Below are positions 46,701 through 59,215 of a DNA stretch of 64,000 nucleotides, one piece after another; within the stretch, counting starts at the first letter, position 1, and every line of letters begins with the position of its first letter. The position numbers and the translations under genes are program-made. The DNA is from Pterois miles (Eukaryota; Chordata; Actinopteri; Perciformes; Scorpaenidae), in NCBI GenBank assembly GCA_947000775.1, contig CAMQGK010000334.1, positions 5,156,501 through 5,220,500 of the forward strand, read 5' to 3'. The notes under the pieces are model-generated. The model saw only the letters and a program-made list of their open reading frames with translations, made no database searches and had not been told where the DNA came from.

Positions 46701-47700
46701 AGCTGCCAAGTGCCCTTCAACTCACTTTCTCACCCCACTCCTGAGCAAACCCCGCTCCAGGCAGGTGGGGTGCTCACGATGTCAGGCCCCATCGCTGATA
46801 TCCGTTCTAATATCCCTCAACACTTGGCTGTCGCATCACCACCCACCATTAAGTCATCGCTTGTGTCCGACACACGGGGGCCGATCTGTGTGCTCTGGCC
46901 CACTCCCAGCCCTGTGCCTTTATCACACCCCAACCTCTCTGTGACAGACAGGACTGATCTCCCCTGCAGCAACCCTCCACCCTGCCAGCAAAAGGACAGC
47001 AGTGGAAAAAGCCCCCCAGGGCCCACTGAGGATGGACTCATGAATCAAACATGCGCCCGAAGCTTCCCTCTTATCACGGAGGTCAGCCCAGGCATTAATA
47101 GGCCATGGCTCCAGGGAGCTACCTACTGTGACCTCCCCCAGTTTCCCTCAACAGAAGGGCACAGTCCTCAGGAGCTGGTCCAGCAAGAGAGGGCCTCCCT
47201 CCAACACAGTCACTTCACATTACGTCCACACACTGAGAGAGGGGGTGATGGCGAAAGATAGAGATGAGAGAGAACAAAGAGAGGTGCCGAAATGAAGCAT
47301 GAAAGATCAAATAGACAAAGAAAGAGAGGAAAAGAAAAACAATATTCCTTGGTGCAATGCTGGGCCGGGAGTAACACGTGGGTAAAATCGACTGTGTGTA
47401 CAGACCCTTTCAAACACCACCAATCTTCATTGGCCAGACGGGGTGTGATATATGTGACTGTCTGCCAGCGTAAATTAGGCAGTCCAGCCCGCTGTGTGGT
47501 AAAGCATGACGGGGCCGGACAGTGCACTAACTCAGGCGGCCTGGTGCCACGCACACCAGCTTCTCCCTGCTTTGCCGTGCCATAAATCACCAGCTGGGGG
47601 AAATGAATCGCTGTCCGTCCGAGCTGGATGCACCAGCTGGCACCGCCATCACCTGACCAGCAGGAGCCCATGCCGACACTGGAGCGGCTGAAATCAAGAA
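46701..47700. other. GC-richer non-repetitive block with long chance-like ORFs
   Basis: Holds the longest non-low-complexity plus-strand frame of the window (46710-47261, 183 codons, Pro/Ser/Thr-rich) and a 153-codon minus-strand frame (47210-47671). No domain, signal peptide, membrane segment or convincing splice sites. Long frames on both strands fit GC-rich non-coding DNA; an unannotated exon is possible but unsupported. Confidence 0.35.
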
Positions 47701-49599
47701 AAATGAGGCATGGAGGCAGACGGAGCCATACCCCTGCGCTCTCTCATTAGTCTCCTCTGGGCTTCCTCCACACTGAGCTCGTCTGAAGTGAAAGGGCACA
47801 CAAAATATATTTCAGAGTGTCACCTGAGGGGAGAAAAAAAGAGGGGGAAGAAATGATCACCCCTGGTCTCCTCACAAATCTATGTAGAACTGAACTGGCA
47901 GACAGCATTAGTGTTTCTGAAGCCAGAGCTCTGGGAGACAGCAGGAGGGACTGCGGCTCGGGGAAAAGTGGAGGCTGCGTGTGGGGGACAGCTTTGTGTT
48001 CACTCTTATTTAATGGAGTTATTTTACTGAAAGTAATGACTCAACCCTATTGGGGATTCCACTCTGCATTCAGATGTAGTTAACGGAAAAACATGTTGAT
48101 GAATAGATTTTCACTTTTCAATATTGCTGAGTTGCTGGTGGAGGGCCCACTTATATGCTGACCGCTGCGATTATGAGAAGCTGTGTGGGCGTCAGAACTG
48201 AGGCACTCATCAGGAAAATGGGTTGAAATTACATCAATACAGCCATATAGAGAGCTGGAGTGATCTAAAATAATATATACTTGATCCTCTACTATGGACA
48301 CAGGCCTACTGTTTACCTCTAATGTCCCAAATTATGGATTCAAAACGTTTTTCTGCATTAATCTCCACATCACGTTGAACAGCAACTTCTCAGCGAGAGG
48401 CCAATCAAAGTCAGAGATGGACACATTTGCATTATGAAAATAGGCCAGAGTAAACGAACAGATGCAGGCTGGATTGACATTAAATTTGAGGCTTGTGGTA
48501 CAACACTGAGTTGCTGCATATGATTGGCAAGGCCAATTTCCTGTGAACCCCCACAGCAGTTTTAGCCTAATTTCATTGGTCCTGTGGAGCAGCAAGTCTA
48601 TCACTGTCTCAGATACGGAGGATTAGCTTCTCTTTCCTGCTCAGATGAATTTGCCTGTCATGGTGTGGTGATGAATGGCAGGAAGGCTGAGGAAATGTAC
48701 TGTGGGCTCATTGGAAGTGGCAAGGTGAAGCCTGGCCTGGCAGTCTGCCCCAGGTTCGACCCTTGCCGCGGTTGTGACCCCCCACAGATGTCCAGGTGTA
48801 CATTCACATATCGGCAGCCGGCTCATCAGTCGGCTGGTCAGTCAGTAATAGACCACAGCATCAGTTTGACATCTGTTCTGACAAGGAATCCGATTCCATC
48901 AGCGTGTCTCAAGGTCCCCGGATACAGCAGATAGTGTCCACTGCTTCTCCTCCATTCATATGAAAAGGGTATGTTTAAAGGTCAGGCACCTGCACCTGCC
49001 TCAAGTTTAAAAGCCAGATATTTGATCTTATGCCGGATAACAACCTATTAAGCTCAGCTGAACCAAATCTTTATTAAAACTGAGTCTTAATAAAGAGAAA
49101 AAAGGCTACAAGTTATGGAAATGTAATTACATCAAGCACAGTTTTAATATACGCTGGTTTGGAGGTACTGGTTCTTTTTCATCAAAACATTCATGCCTCT
49201 GTGGATGTGGCTCAGTGACAACAAAAACAACTGCTCTCCATTTCCTGTCCTCTTTTCTGCAGCTGTTACCGTCACCACCTTCCACCCCCAGCCTGACCCT
49301 CAGCACACCTCCTCCATTTTCAGCTGTAATCATGTCGCCATGCAAATGCTGTGCGCTGAGAGGTTCATGTTGCCCTCTCCGGGACACCATTCCCAGCTGC
49401 CTGAGCCCTTGAGTTGACCACCCAGGGGAGGGAGAAGAGGAAGTCATTACTGCTATCACAGCCAGGCACAGTCCCTACACTGCCAGACAGCCCCTCCAAC
49501 TCATAAAGTCCTTGACGACTTCACTAAAACATCCAATTTCAGTCGGACCCCATTTATAATGACGAATAGAAATCAATCACTCCAACCGCGGCACACTCC
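47701..49599. other. Low-repeat non-coding stretch
   Basis: No gene supported. A B-box-like ggttcgaccc near 48752 lacks the rest of a tRNA. 49130-49440 is GC-richer and non-repetitive. Confidence 0.45.
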
Positions 49600-50060
49600 T
49601 CCTGAATCTGTCTGCTTATTTGGCTGCCCAAAATGGCACAGAAAAAAAGGAATCCCCCCCCCCCCCCAATGCTGGTAACCTATCCACATCTCCGGGATAT
49701 TCATAATTCATCATCTTCGATTCCTGACATCTGCCACTGATTGTGCCGACGGGTTGGCTGGAATTAGCCACTCCTGGGAGCGGCGTTAATGTGCTGGTGG
49801 GCCAGCACATGCACTCCGGCTGGGGAGGGGTTGTGGGCTGGGTGGAGGATTGAGGCCGGAGCGGCAGGAGCCTTTCACACTCCTAATGTGTAATTAGGAG
49901 CCATTTTGGAGCGCTGCCTTCCTGCACTGAAATTAGCTGCCTTTTATTAATCAGGCAGACCAGTTCAATGGCACGATAGGTCTCCCTATAATCTAACACA
50001 AAATGTTGCTCTTAATTACAGAGGGGGAGAGATAGGCTGCAGCTCCTGCATGATCCCCTC
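49600..50060. other. Candidate conserved regulatory block, homeodomain-core rich
   Basis: Non-repetitive apart from a 14-bp C run (49654-49667). Contains gatattcataattcatcatc, tcctaatgtgtaattaggag, cctgcactgaaattagctgc, cttttattaatcaggcagac and gttgctcttaattacagagg within 350 bp, a dense set of TAAT/ATTA cores as in developmental enhancers. Conservation not testable here. Confidence 0.4.
49880..49900. promoter_or_regulatory. Paired TAAT palindrome
   Basis: ctcctaat (49880-49887) and attaggag (49893-49900) are exact inverted repeats with a 5-bp spacer, giving TAAT-N5-ATTA, a form bound by homeodomain dimers. Motif-level evidence only. Confidence 0.45.
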
Positions 50061-50724
50061 GGGTTCAATTTCTGATCTGCAGAACACAGACAAACTGAAC
50101 ATCTACTGCAGCATAGCAGTCCACACGCCAGGCTAAAAATAATGGTCAATATTTTGTCAATCATTCATCCAACTTGAGCGTTACAGCCTGCATTTGGCAC
50201 GCTTTACATAATGGTATATATGCATCATACAGAGCATACAGAGAGCAAAACTCTCACAGCTCCATGAAACCATTTGCCGAATGTCAGCTCCACTTGAATG
50301 AGAGATCATACACATTATGTGATTACAAGCACTGGTCCTCCTTTGGAGAGTTAAGTGCTGTGACCCTGACCACGCTCATCAGCGCTGATGCCCTCATGAC
50401 TACAGATGAGGACTAAATACTCAGTGGTTGTGGAGGATTTTTCCCTTCCTGCTTCACATCTAATAGAAATGATCACAAGTACATAAAAAGCAGTCCAGGC
50501 AGAGAAAAGTAATCACTAGATTCCTGATATGGATGTAATGCAAGATTGGTAAAGACAGGATATTTTAATATGTGTTCAGCCAGTGCTGAATCATTTTCCG
50601 CTTCAAACAGAAATCAGTAATAATGTCTTGAACTGTTGGATTCATTATCACTCCCGTAAAAATGACTACATTTAACTGCAACATACATGAAAGAAATCCA
50701 GAGAAACATCAAATACAGTTAAAT
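50061..50724. other. Non-coding, no gene seen
   Basis: Unique-looking sequence. Confidence 0.5.

Positions 50725-50766
<42 letters not shown>
50725..50766. repeat. (GTA)14 microsatellite
   Basis: 42 bp of uninterrupted GTA, the only long trinucleotide array outside SINE tails. Confidence 0.99.
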
Positions 50767-52427
50767 CACAACAACATTTAATATAATATTAAAAAAGAAA
50801 ATACTTAATTCCATATTTTAAATATATTGACATTTAGTAAGTTGTTTAATATGATCACAATCAAAATGTTGTCTTGCCTTAAGGACAAGGTGATCTGTTA
50901 CTTTAAAAATCTGATTTTTATGCTGCTACCATTTCATTAACAATTTATAATCACATTATTTGTGTATAATCTGCACATGATAATCTGAACACACAACTTT
51001 ATAGAAATCCTCCACACTGATTAACATCTTCCTTCAGTTACACTCCGGTATTTCCTGCATCAAAAAGTGTCACATTTTCTTCCTTTTGTTTCCTTAAAAG
51101 AAAAATCCTCTTTCACAACAGTCACAGATTTTGTTGGCTAATCAAACTGTTGATTTATTTCACAATTCTTTAAAATGGCTTCCTGCACAATATCATCATC
51201 CTGTGAGTGAATGCAATCATGCAAAATTGCCACTTTTGTGTTTCTAGTGTTTAACAAAGCCTGATGCATATTTATGAATATTCTTGTAGAGCCAGCTATC
51301 CCTATAATCTTCTGGGACAAATGCATGAAATAAAACATGACAAAATCCTTAAAATGGTTGCTTGACTAAAGTTTCTGTGGCAACCAAGGACTCCAACAGC
51401 TGATTAACAAACAATCATCACAGCAGATGATGAAGACCCTTTCTCATCTCCTGACGGCGCTGACTGCAGCTCTGAGGTCATCTCTCGCCACAAGGCCAAG
51501 TCTGCTTTAGCATTCGACAGAGCGGCTGGGTGAGAGGATAGCCTGCCACTCAAACCTTGTTGATGGAATCCAGAACAAAAAAAATCTGATGCGGGGTCAA
51601 TGAGTGAAGGTCCTGGCCTATCTCTGCTCAGCTTGAAACTGTGTCCAGTGGAACAGCAGCTGTCACAAAGTGCTCACACAGACACGGACAGCAGCTCTGA
51701 GAAATGGGAAAATGTCAACACAATTTATGGATATGCACAAAGTGAAGGCCAAACTGGGGCTGAATTATACAACACCCTCTAAACACATGTAAACAAACAC
51801 AGCGAGCCAGACTCATTTCACTTTGGAGTAGAGTTATTGATATTTAAGAAAATAATCAAATAAGTAATCAATCAAACAAATGTCAAAAATAACTGATCCT
51901 TACTATATTATTAAGTCACAAATCCAAATTCAGTGAAAACAAAAAGCTCCAGGGCTGAGAAATAATGAATACCACAATATTAATAGAGCTATATGATAAA
52001 TGTATGAAAAATCATGATTCACTTGAACCATGCTCTACTGTCAGTGGTAGATGACATATTCAGATCCTTTACAAGTAAAAGTACTCCCTTGAATTTTACT
52101 TATTTAATTTAATTTATTATTATTTCTGATGCATCAAGAAGTCAGCAGCATTTTGATGTTAAAGCAAGTTGAGAAGAAACCACTTTCAACTACTTTACAA
52201 ACTGTTGGTTTTGTTAGTTTTATCCATAGCAAAGGATCGTATCTTATAGCTGATCATACTGTATGTCTGTGTGAAATGTTTATCTGCAAATAACATAGTG
52301 GCTGTTAGAATTAAATGTAATGGAGTCAAAAGTACATTTCCCTCTGACACCAGACCACGACCTCCAGGTGAAGCCCCATGTGGAAGAACATAAATTAAAT
52401 AAATTAAACATGTATTCTTTCTAAATG
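50767..52427. other. Non-coding, no gene seen
   Basis: AT-rich, unique-looking. Short frames only. Confidence 0.5.
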
Positions 52428-52464
52428 GTCAGCAGGTGGCGACTCCTCTGGTTGCAAAAAGAAG

Positions 52465-52803
52465 AAGAAGAAGAAGAAGAGAAGAAGATCTACCTTTATT
52501 AGTCCCACAATGGGGAAATTCAATTTACACTCTGTTAAACTCATACATGGTACATGCAGACCTGAAACACACATACATGCATTAATGGAGAGATGTCAGA
52601 GTGGGGGGGCTGCTCCTGACAAGCGCCCCGAGCAGTTGGGGGTTTGGTGCCTTGCTCAGGGGCACCTCGGCAGTGCCCAAGAGGTAAACTGGCACCTCTC
52701 CAGCTACCAGTTCACACTCAGTTTTTGGTCCATGTTGGGACTTGAACCGGTGACCCTCCGGTTCCCAACCCAACTCCCTACAGACTGAGCTACTGCCGCC
52801 CCC
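52465..52803 (-). mobile_element. tRNA-derived SINE, copy C
   Basis: Minus strand: head gggggcggcagtagctcagt at the 52803 end, B-box ggttcaagtcc, the same body as copies A, B and D, tail (CTT)n at 52465-52488. A 9-bp target duplication, aaaaagaag, lies at 52456-52464 and 52804-52812. It differs from A, B and D in the head-body junction (extra actgagtgtgaactgg-like segment). Confidence 0.92.
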
Positions 52804-52824
52804 AAAAAGAAGTCCAATTGAATA

Positions 52825-53729
52825 GGGGACTCCCTAAAAACTTGGTATTTCACCAGCGGGCGGTGTCTGGCGTACAGTTTTGTGTGCCTGGTGCACATTC
52901 TCATTGGCTTGTGTCATCAGTTTTTGGATAAAGTAGCAAAAGCAAAGCTGTAACCTAAAAGTTGTTTATTAATCTAATCTTTGCTTTAACCCCAAGATTA
53001 AACCTACTGGAGAGCTCATGCCTAATATAACTTCAAACCAAGATCATTTATATACATACACTTTGATAGATTTTTGCTCCTTGTAATGTTACTGCTGGTA
53101 TGGTTACAACCACAACTTCCATGCAGATTTTCAAATGACTTTAACCTCGTCATCGTACTGTTATAACATTACAGGAAAATAAACATGAAAGCATCCAGGA
53201 CAGATATAAAAATGTTAATCCAGACAGCAGAGATTACCATTACTGTCCAATCACACTGATTTTATTTGTTGACAAACTGGTGAGGTTAGGGTTATATAAT
53301 AATTTAACATTAGGGTTAAATAAGTTAACATTAACAGACTAGGGTGACTTCATTCTTCTTAGCTTCATGGGGCAAAAATTAATGTTGCCAAACGACCTGC
53401 ACGTGAGGGTTGTTTACAAAGGAAACCAGTTTCTTTTAGCTTGTGAACAGTTATCGGACATTAGCTTGCCAGTAAATTTCATCCAATATTTTTCTGACAT
53501 GTGATAGGTGGCATATGTTATGTTATTCTAATGTTAGCATGATTGGATAGTGCAAATTAAAAGTATTAACCTACATTATTTGTACAAAACTATTACAACT
53601 CATGAACGTGCACTCAGAGCACAGGCTCAGGGCTGACAGGAGGTTATAGAGTTCACAAAAGCACGCATTGCTACATCCTGCAAAACTACCCCCCATCCGA
53701 GTGAAACACCAAGTTTTTAGGGAGTCACG
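52825..53729. mobile_element. Unclassified DNA transposon, 905 bp
   Basis: Terminal inverted repeats: gactccctaaaaacttggta at 52828 and its counterpart to 53726, 25 of 26 bases identical (52828-52853 versus 53701-53726). attgaata (52817-52824) and attgtata (53730-53737) flank it as an 8-bp target duplication with one mismatch, supported by the reconstructed empty site in the host repeat. No transposase frame inside. The 8-bp duplication fits hAT or Merlin; the GGGGACTCCC/CGTGACTCCC ends are not diagnostic. Confidence 0.82.
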
Positions 53730-54200
53730 ATTGTATAGAAGTCTATGAAAAAATGACCCTATTTCTCACTTGATTTATTACCTCAGTAAACATTGTAAAC
53801 ATGACTTTATGCTCTCAGTCTCTAGTTTCAAGTCTTCTTCAGTGCAGCATGATGTTCATTTAGTAAATTATGGTCCCATTTAGACTCAAATAGACCATAA
53901 AGCAGGGCATGCTTTACGGTGGGGCTAACTTGCTGCTACCGCAGCATTGTCCAGTCTGGGTGTGGTCCGTGTTTTCATCTTACAACTTTAACCCTTTCAC
54001 AGTGTGTTTTCAGTTCATGATTACCATGTCTTATTCAGTATTCAGCTGTACTTAGCTCCACCCTCGTGTCACTTCTGGTTGCAAAATAACAATATTGCGA
54101 CGGCCGAACTTGAAGCTTCAAAATGGCTGTCAGCAAACTGGCGAGTGACATTACGGTGATTTATGTCGACTTCATCACTTCTTCAGTCTATGTCTGAAAC

Positions 54201-57200
54201 GTCGTGGCGTAGAAGTACAGTGCAGCAGAAAATGTAAAGTTGTAATTAAGTATAGTAACTGAGAAAATGTACTTATTACTTGCCACCATATAAATTAGAA
54301 ATTACATGAGACCAGAACCTTTATAAAAGTTTACACTGAATGAATAATTTGGACAACAGAAATTTGTAGAATGATAACATGATAAGACCCACAGTGATCT
54401 ACACTACTATAGAACAGAAGATTTTTTTACTTCAAAAAAGTTTCTTATAGAAAAAAGCAGCAGAAATAGTCTTAATAACGGCAGTTGCTCTGCAGCAGTT
54501 GGAGTGTTATAATTAGCATTCAGAGTGAAAGCAGGATCATGTGACTGTTGGCAGAGTTTCTAAGTTCTGGCCCAATGGACAGAGAGTAAACTCCACAGGG
54601 GAGTCCCCGGGGAGCGAGACATGCTGGGTTTGAGAGGGGTTATTGGACTGTGCTGTCTCTCTGACTGTGAGCCACTGGGGACCAGAGCAGAGGTGCCTGA
54701 TGGTGCACTGAAGCCTGAGTGTGACACCTGGGCTGTCTGTCACGGCCACAAACACAGACGGTGTGACACTTGACAGGATAGGAGTTGAGGCTGCAACACC
54801 AGAAGTCAAGACCCGGCTGACAGTAAGGATGAGAGGCATGCAGTTCAACTCAATAATTTCCCCGACACACTTAAATCCTGTTTGTCTCCTTCCTCCTTTC
54901 TCTTCCTTCATGTGTTCATGGCCCTTTAAATAAAACAGGGTCCTGAAGAGGCTGAACCCATCAATTAGAGTCGTCTGATGAGCTCATGTGTGTATTAATC
55001 AACAGTGTGAGGCGTGTGACAGTCTGAAAAGAGACGGGACGAAGTGCTGCAGTGCCAGAGAGCTTCAAGAGGAGTTCTGACGAACTGGCTCTTAGGATGA
55101 ATCTCCCGGTCTGCATCGCTAAACTAAACTGATATCCAATTATGTTCCCAACATCGACAAGCTAACGGAGCAGCTGTGAGCAGCACAAGCTCTCAGTGTC
55201 AGAATTGGCCAGGCGCGAGGTAGAGAAACCCAGGACCTTGAAGGAGATGTCACAAGGAGGCCGGAGTCAGCCGCTTGAGTGAGCGATGGTCCACACGCTT
55301 GCCTGAAAGCATGACATTGCCGAAGGGGGAAAAACACCATTTTATCATTCAGTGCGATTCGCACCCTCTCTCCCTGTCAAACATGCCATATGTCCCCGTC
55401 ACAGGTCGTCTTGCTGGCTTATCGAGTGTGACAGGGCTATTCACACACTGCTCCCAATCAGACACCATCTCCTGCAGAAAAAAAATCACCACCATAGCAC
55501 AGTGACAGGCTGTCAGGCAGAGGGCACCAACCTCCACAGGGCCTTGGCTGAGAGTCTGCCCATGCGGGGGAGGGGGGCAAAGGCCAGGGGTCACAATGGG
55601 AGATGCAACGCAGGGATCCACACACCTCATGCTGTTGACACTTTTCCTTCGTTAGTCAATCAGTAACAAGGCAGAGCTAAAATCCACGTTCTTACAGCAT
55701 CAAACAAAAGCTTTAATTAACTGTTCTAATAATGCTTTTACGCCTTTTAAGTTTACCTCTGTTTCATGTTGAGTCTACACACTGCTCTCAGCAACATTAA
55801 AACAATCATAGCTGCACTGCTCACACCATTTATTAAACTCTTAGTGTGCACGGTGAAATATGTTTGACTTTGAAACTTGTAATTTGCCTGGCAGGAAACA
55901 AAAGTGGTATGTAAACCACAGCTGGGAGTTTAGCCTGCGACCTGGTCACCATCCTATTTTCCTAACCACTAGACCATATGAGCCCCTTATGTGTTATGCC
56001 AAACTGAGGCTACAAGTCAGGACGATCAGAGGTCACCGACAGCCGCACGACCTCAGAGCTTTGAGGCTCTGATATGCTCCTCTCAATGCACTTCTGGAGT
56101 CTGCAAATGTTTACTTTGATGCCAAAGAACCTCAGTGGTACTTAGCCACTTGGCTCCAAACACAATAACGGTGCAGATGCTGAATATATTCACTAAGTGA
56201 GCAATCAGCTGCAAAGTGGGATGAAAATTACACTTATCCCCGACCCCATGATGATATGCATAGAGAAATAAATCAGAGAGCAAGAGAAGGAGCGGAAGGG
56301 GCAAGGGGGAGAAGTGGTATCACCTGATTCGTCTTATCTTAAAAAGCGGCGGGATGTGTCACCTCAACTCTTCAGAAAAAGAGATAGAAGCCTCCTGGCA
56401 CATTTTTATATGAAAGATTTCTGTGAAATGATTGCTAATCTATGCAAAAAAGCAATCAGTGACTCATTCATAATGCATGAGCAACGAGATACCAATTTTG
56501 CAACGCTTTCGGATTATTAGATGTTATCGTGAATGCAGCAGATGAAATATGAACACTCCTACCTGTCCCATTGTAATTACATGACTGCAGCGGTCGAGAG
56601 ACACTGGCAGTGGGGAAAATGTGCAGAAAGAAACACACAGAGAGACAGACAGACCAGCAGACAGAACATCCATTACTATCTGACTGCAGGAATATTTGTT
56701 TCTAACAGCTTTATGTATCCATTTGTGCCATAATTTATCAACCTAAAAGCTGTGGTTTTAAGTACATCTGGCTGACATTTTAATGGTCCATCAATCACAT
56801 GGTGTCATGTGATAACATTTTGAGATCATCCTCCTCCCCGAGCCTCAGAGGAGAAAAAAAAAAAAAAACTGAATCCAATAAATTGGCTGCAATCCCAGGG
56901 AAATGATGAGAACCTATTTCTAATTCAAAGCGAGTTCAAAGTATGAATGTTAGATAAGCTGCTTCTCAAATTAATGCAAATCAAATTTCGTTTAGGATAT
57001 TTTTGTTCTATATAGACCCCTAATGCACTGAATATATGTATGTGCCAGTTTCTAAACTGCAGTTTAAAGCCAGACAAAAAAGAAATTACAATTTCTGTTT
57101 GGATTACTGGCGTCAGATTAATAAATGGAATGTATTATCAAAGTATAATGTGTGTCTTGTACAGGAGCCATAAATGCATACACATAAACAAAAATAATTA

Positions 57201-57239
57201 AAATGATACATTTTTAAAATAGAAAAAGTACTGCTAACC
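54201..57239. other. Low-repeat non-coding stretch
   Basis: No gene supported. GC-richer non-repetitive parts at 54540-54900 and 55140-55640 hold frames of 70-124 codons on both strands without domains. A 16-bp A run lies near 56853. Confidence 0.45.
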
Positions 57240-57247
57240 CTCTGATT

Positions 57248-57591
57248 TAGAGCTGCAACAATTAATCAATTAATCAGTTAGTTTTCAACTATTAAATTAA
57301 ATGAAATTAATCACCAGCTATTTTGATAATCGATTAATCGGTTTGATTAATTCTTTGAGGGAAAAAAAGTGAAAATTCTCTGATTCCAGCTTCTTAATTG
57401 TGATTTCTGGTTTCTTTACTCTTATGACAGTAAACTGAATATCTTTGTGTTGTGGACAAAACAAGACATTCGAGGACATCATCTTGGACTTTAGGAAACA
57501 CTGATAACCAGTTTTTACCATTTTCTGATATTTTATAGACCAACCAGATTTGGTTAATTAACAATGAAAATATTTGTTAGTTGCAGCCATA
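57248..57591. mobile_element. hAT MITE, 344 bp
   Basis: Ends tagagctgcaac and, as reverse complement, tatggctgcaac. A perfect 8-bp target duplication, ctctgatt, lies at 57240-57247 and 57592-57599. The interior carries ttttgataatcgattaatcg, ctgattccagcttcttaatt and gtaaactgaatatctttgtg, typical of a very common fish hAT MITE. No coding capacity. Confidence 0.93.
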
Positions 57592-57599
57592 CTCTGATT

Positions 57600-58429
57600 T
57601 ATCACAAAATACTAAACATAACTTTTTACTCCTGTGATCCCTTTTAACAAAAACAACCCAGTCCGGCAGAACGATGAACTTTGACCTTCCCAGTCTGATG
57701 ATTTACAACACGTTCAACTTGTCCCACATGAGACATAGCACAGTCCTCTCTTCTTCCTTCTTCTGTTTAAACATTTTGAAAAAACATAGCAGCCTGACTT
57801 TTTAACTTCAGTGTTAACATGTATGGATTGCACCTGGAAGCCCTGAGAAATGCTCTGACAGATTTCATACTTTTACATTCTGGGCAACTTCGACACGAGG
57901 GATTTGCTCTTAAAACGGAGCAGAGCAAGGATGAAGGGTGGTATAAAAATCAATGAGGCTTTTCAAAGGCAACAAGAAAAACCAGCACCTTAGTCTGCAA
58001 TTAAACAAGAGAGCTCCTGGCGCTGAGGGATGACAGAGTATGTTGCAGGTGCCCTCGACTTCACAGAATCAATTACAGGATCAATACAATGACATGATAC
58101 CATTCCAAGATGGAAAATGGGACGTGGACTGGGAGTCACTCTGTGTCATGTGTTTACAATAATATACAGTAGCTCAAATAGGCCTATATAATGTGGGCCC
58201 ATTATGTAAACATGAGCAAAGTTCTAGACCAAACACATCCTCCAGGTGGAAACCTCATTTGAAATATTTTCTCTAAAGGAAAGAGTTAAGGAGAGGCTCT
58301 CAATCTGGGGGTCAGGAGCCCCACAAAGAGTCTCAAAATAAAAAAACGAAGGGTCAGGAGATGAATAAGAGGACACGAAAGCAGAAAAAGAAAATTCTGC
58401 CACAATATTTTGAGACCTTCCTCTAATAT
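57600..58429. other. Non-coding, no gene seen
   Basis: Unique-looking sequence. Confidence 0.5.
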
Positions 58430-59215
58430 TTGTTTGTCTGGTCTAGTCTGGTCACACTAAACTATCTCAACAAATATTTAAGAGATTAATGTGAAATTCT
58501 GTACATTCATTCATGGTCCCCAGAGGATGGATCCAAATTACTTTGGGGATCCCCAGACATTTCTTCCCATCACCAACATGACATTCACATTTCTGGTTTG
58601 ACGGAAATAACTCAAGAGGTATTGTCATGATTTTTTGCACATTCAGGTGCACCTCTGGATGAATTGTGGCAATCTCAAAGGTTTTTATAAAAATAAATGT
58701 CTGTGGTGACATTCCCGGAACAAGAATCTGTATTACAGTTTTTCTCCATTGTATATACAAAAGAAAGGAGCTATGCACACAATTCTGAAAACCTGAAGCT
58801 CATGTATCGACAAAAAGACTCCAGACTGCTAAACTCGAAGCACAATTCAACTGTTTTGACTCAAATACAAATTCTAAATCAACCAGGAATTAAACAGAAT
58901 TAAATAAAATGACTGCCTTTTCCTCTAGCACCACCCTCAGGTCAAAATATTGTAATGTATAACCAAATACCTCTAAACGAAAGACAGTCCATCCAACACA
59001 GTCGTCTGAAAAAATACCTCAGCTGTGCTTTGTGTTTAGTGCTAAATAGCCAATGTTAGCATGCTAATATGCTCAACTAGCATGGAAAACAGTACATCTG
59101 CTAAACATAGGCATATTTGCATTGTAATTTTGAGCATGTTAGCATGTTGATATTAGCATTTAGCTCAAGGAACAGCCTCACAGAGATGCTAGTTTGGCTA
59201 TAGTCTTGTTTTCAT
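58430..59215 (+). repeat. Old dispersed teleost repeat, copy 2
   Basis: Same family as 37170-37640: shared actatctcaacaa/aatatttcaacaa, gtgaaattctgtac, aatgttagcatgct and ttagcatttagct. About 58690-58915 has no counterpart in copy 1 and may be a later insertion, without recognisable ends. Confidence 0.6.

Larger units (their letters stand above)
52428..54200 (+). repeat. Old dispersed teleost repeat interrupted twice
   Basis: Left part 52428-52464 (gcaggtggcgactcctctgg, ttgcaaaaagaag), middle 52804-52824 and right part 53730-54200 (ttgtatagaagtctatgaaa, gaccctatttctcacttgat, ttattacctcagtaaacatt, and so on) read continuously once the SINE and the DNA transposon are removed. A very common fish repeat in my experience; family name unknown to me. 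Confidence 0.7.

Noticed and set aside
48745..48775. B-box-like ggttcgaccc, possible tRNA or SINE head
   Set aside because: No A-box at the right distance and no cloverleaf can be drawn.
50725..50766. Regular short spaced repeats as a CRISPR-like array
   Set aside because: It is a plain GTA microsatellite; no array of repeats with unique spacers exists anywhere in the window, and the sequence is eukaryotic.
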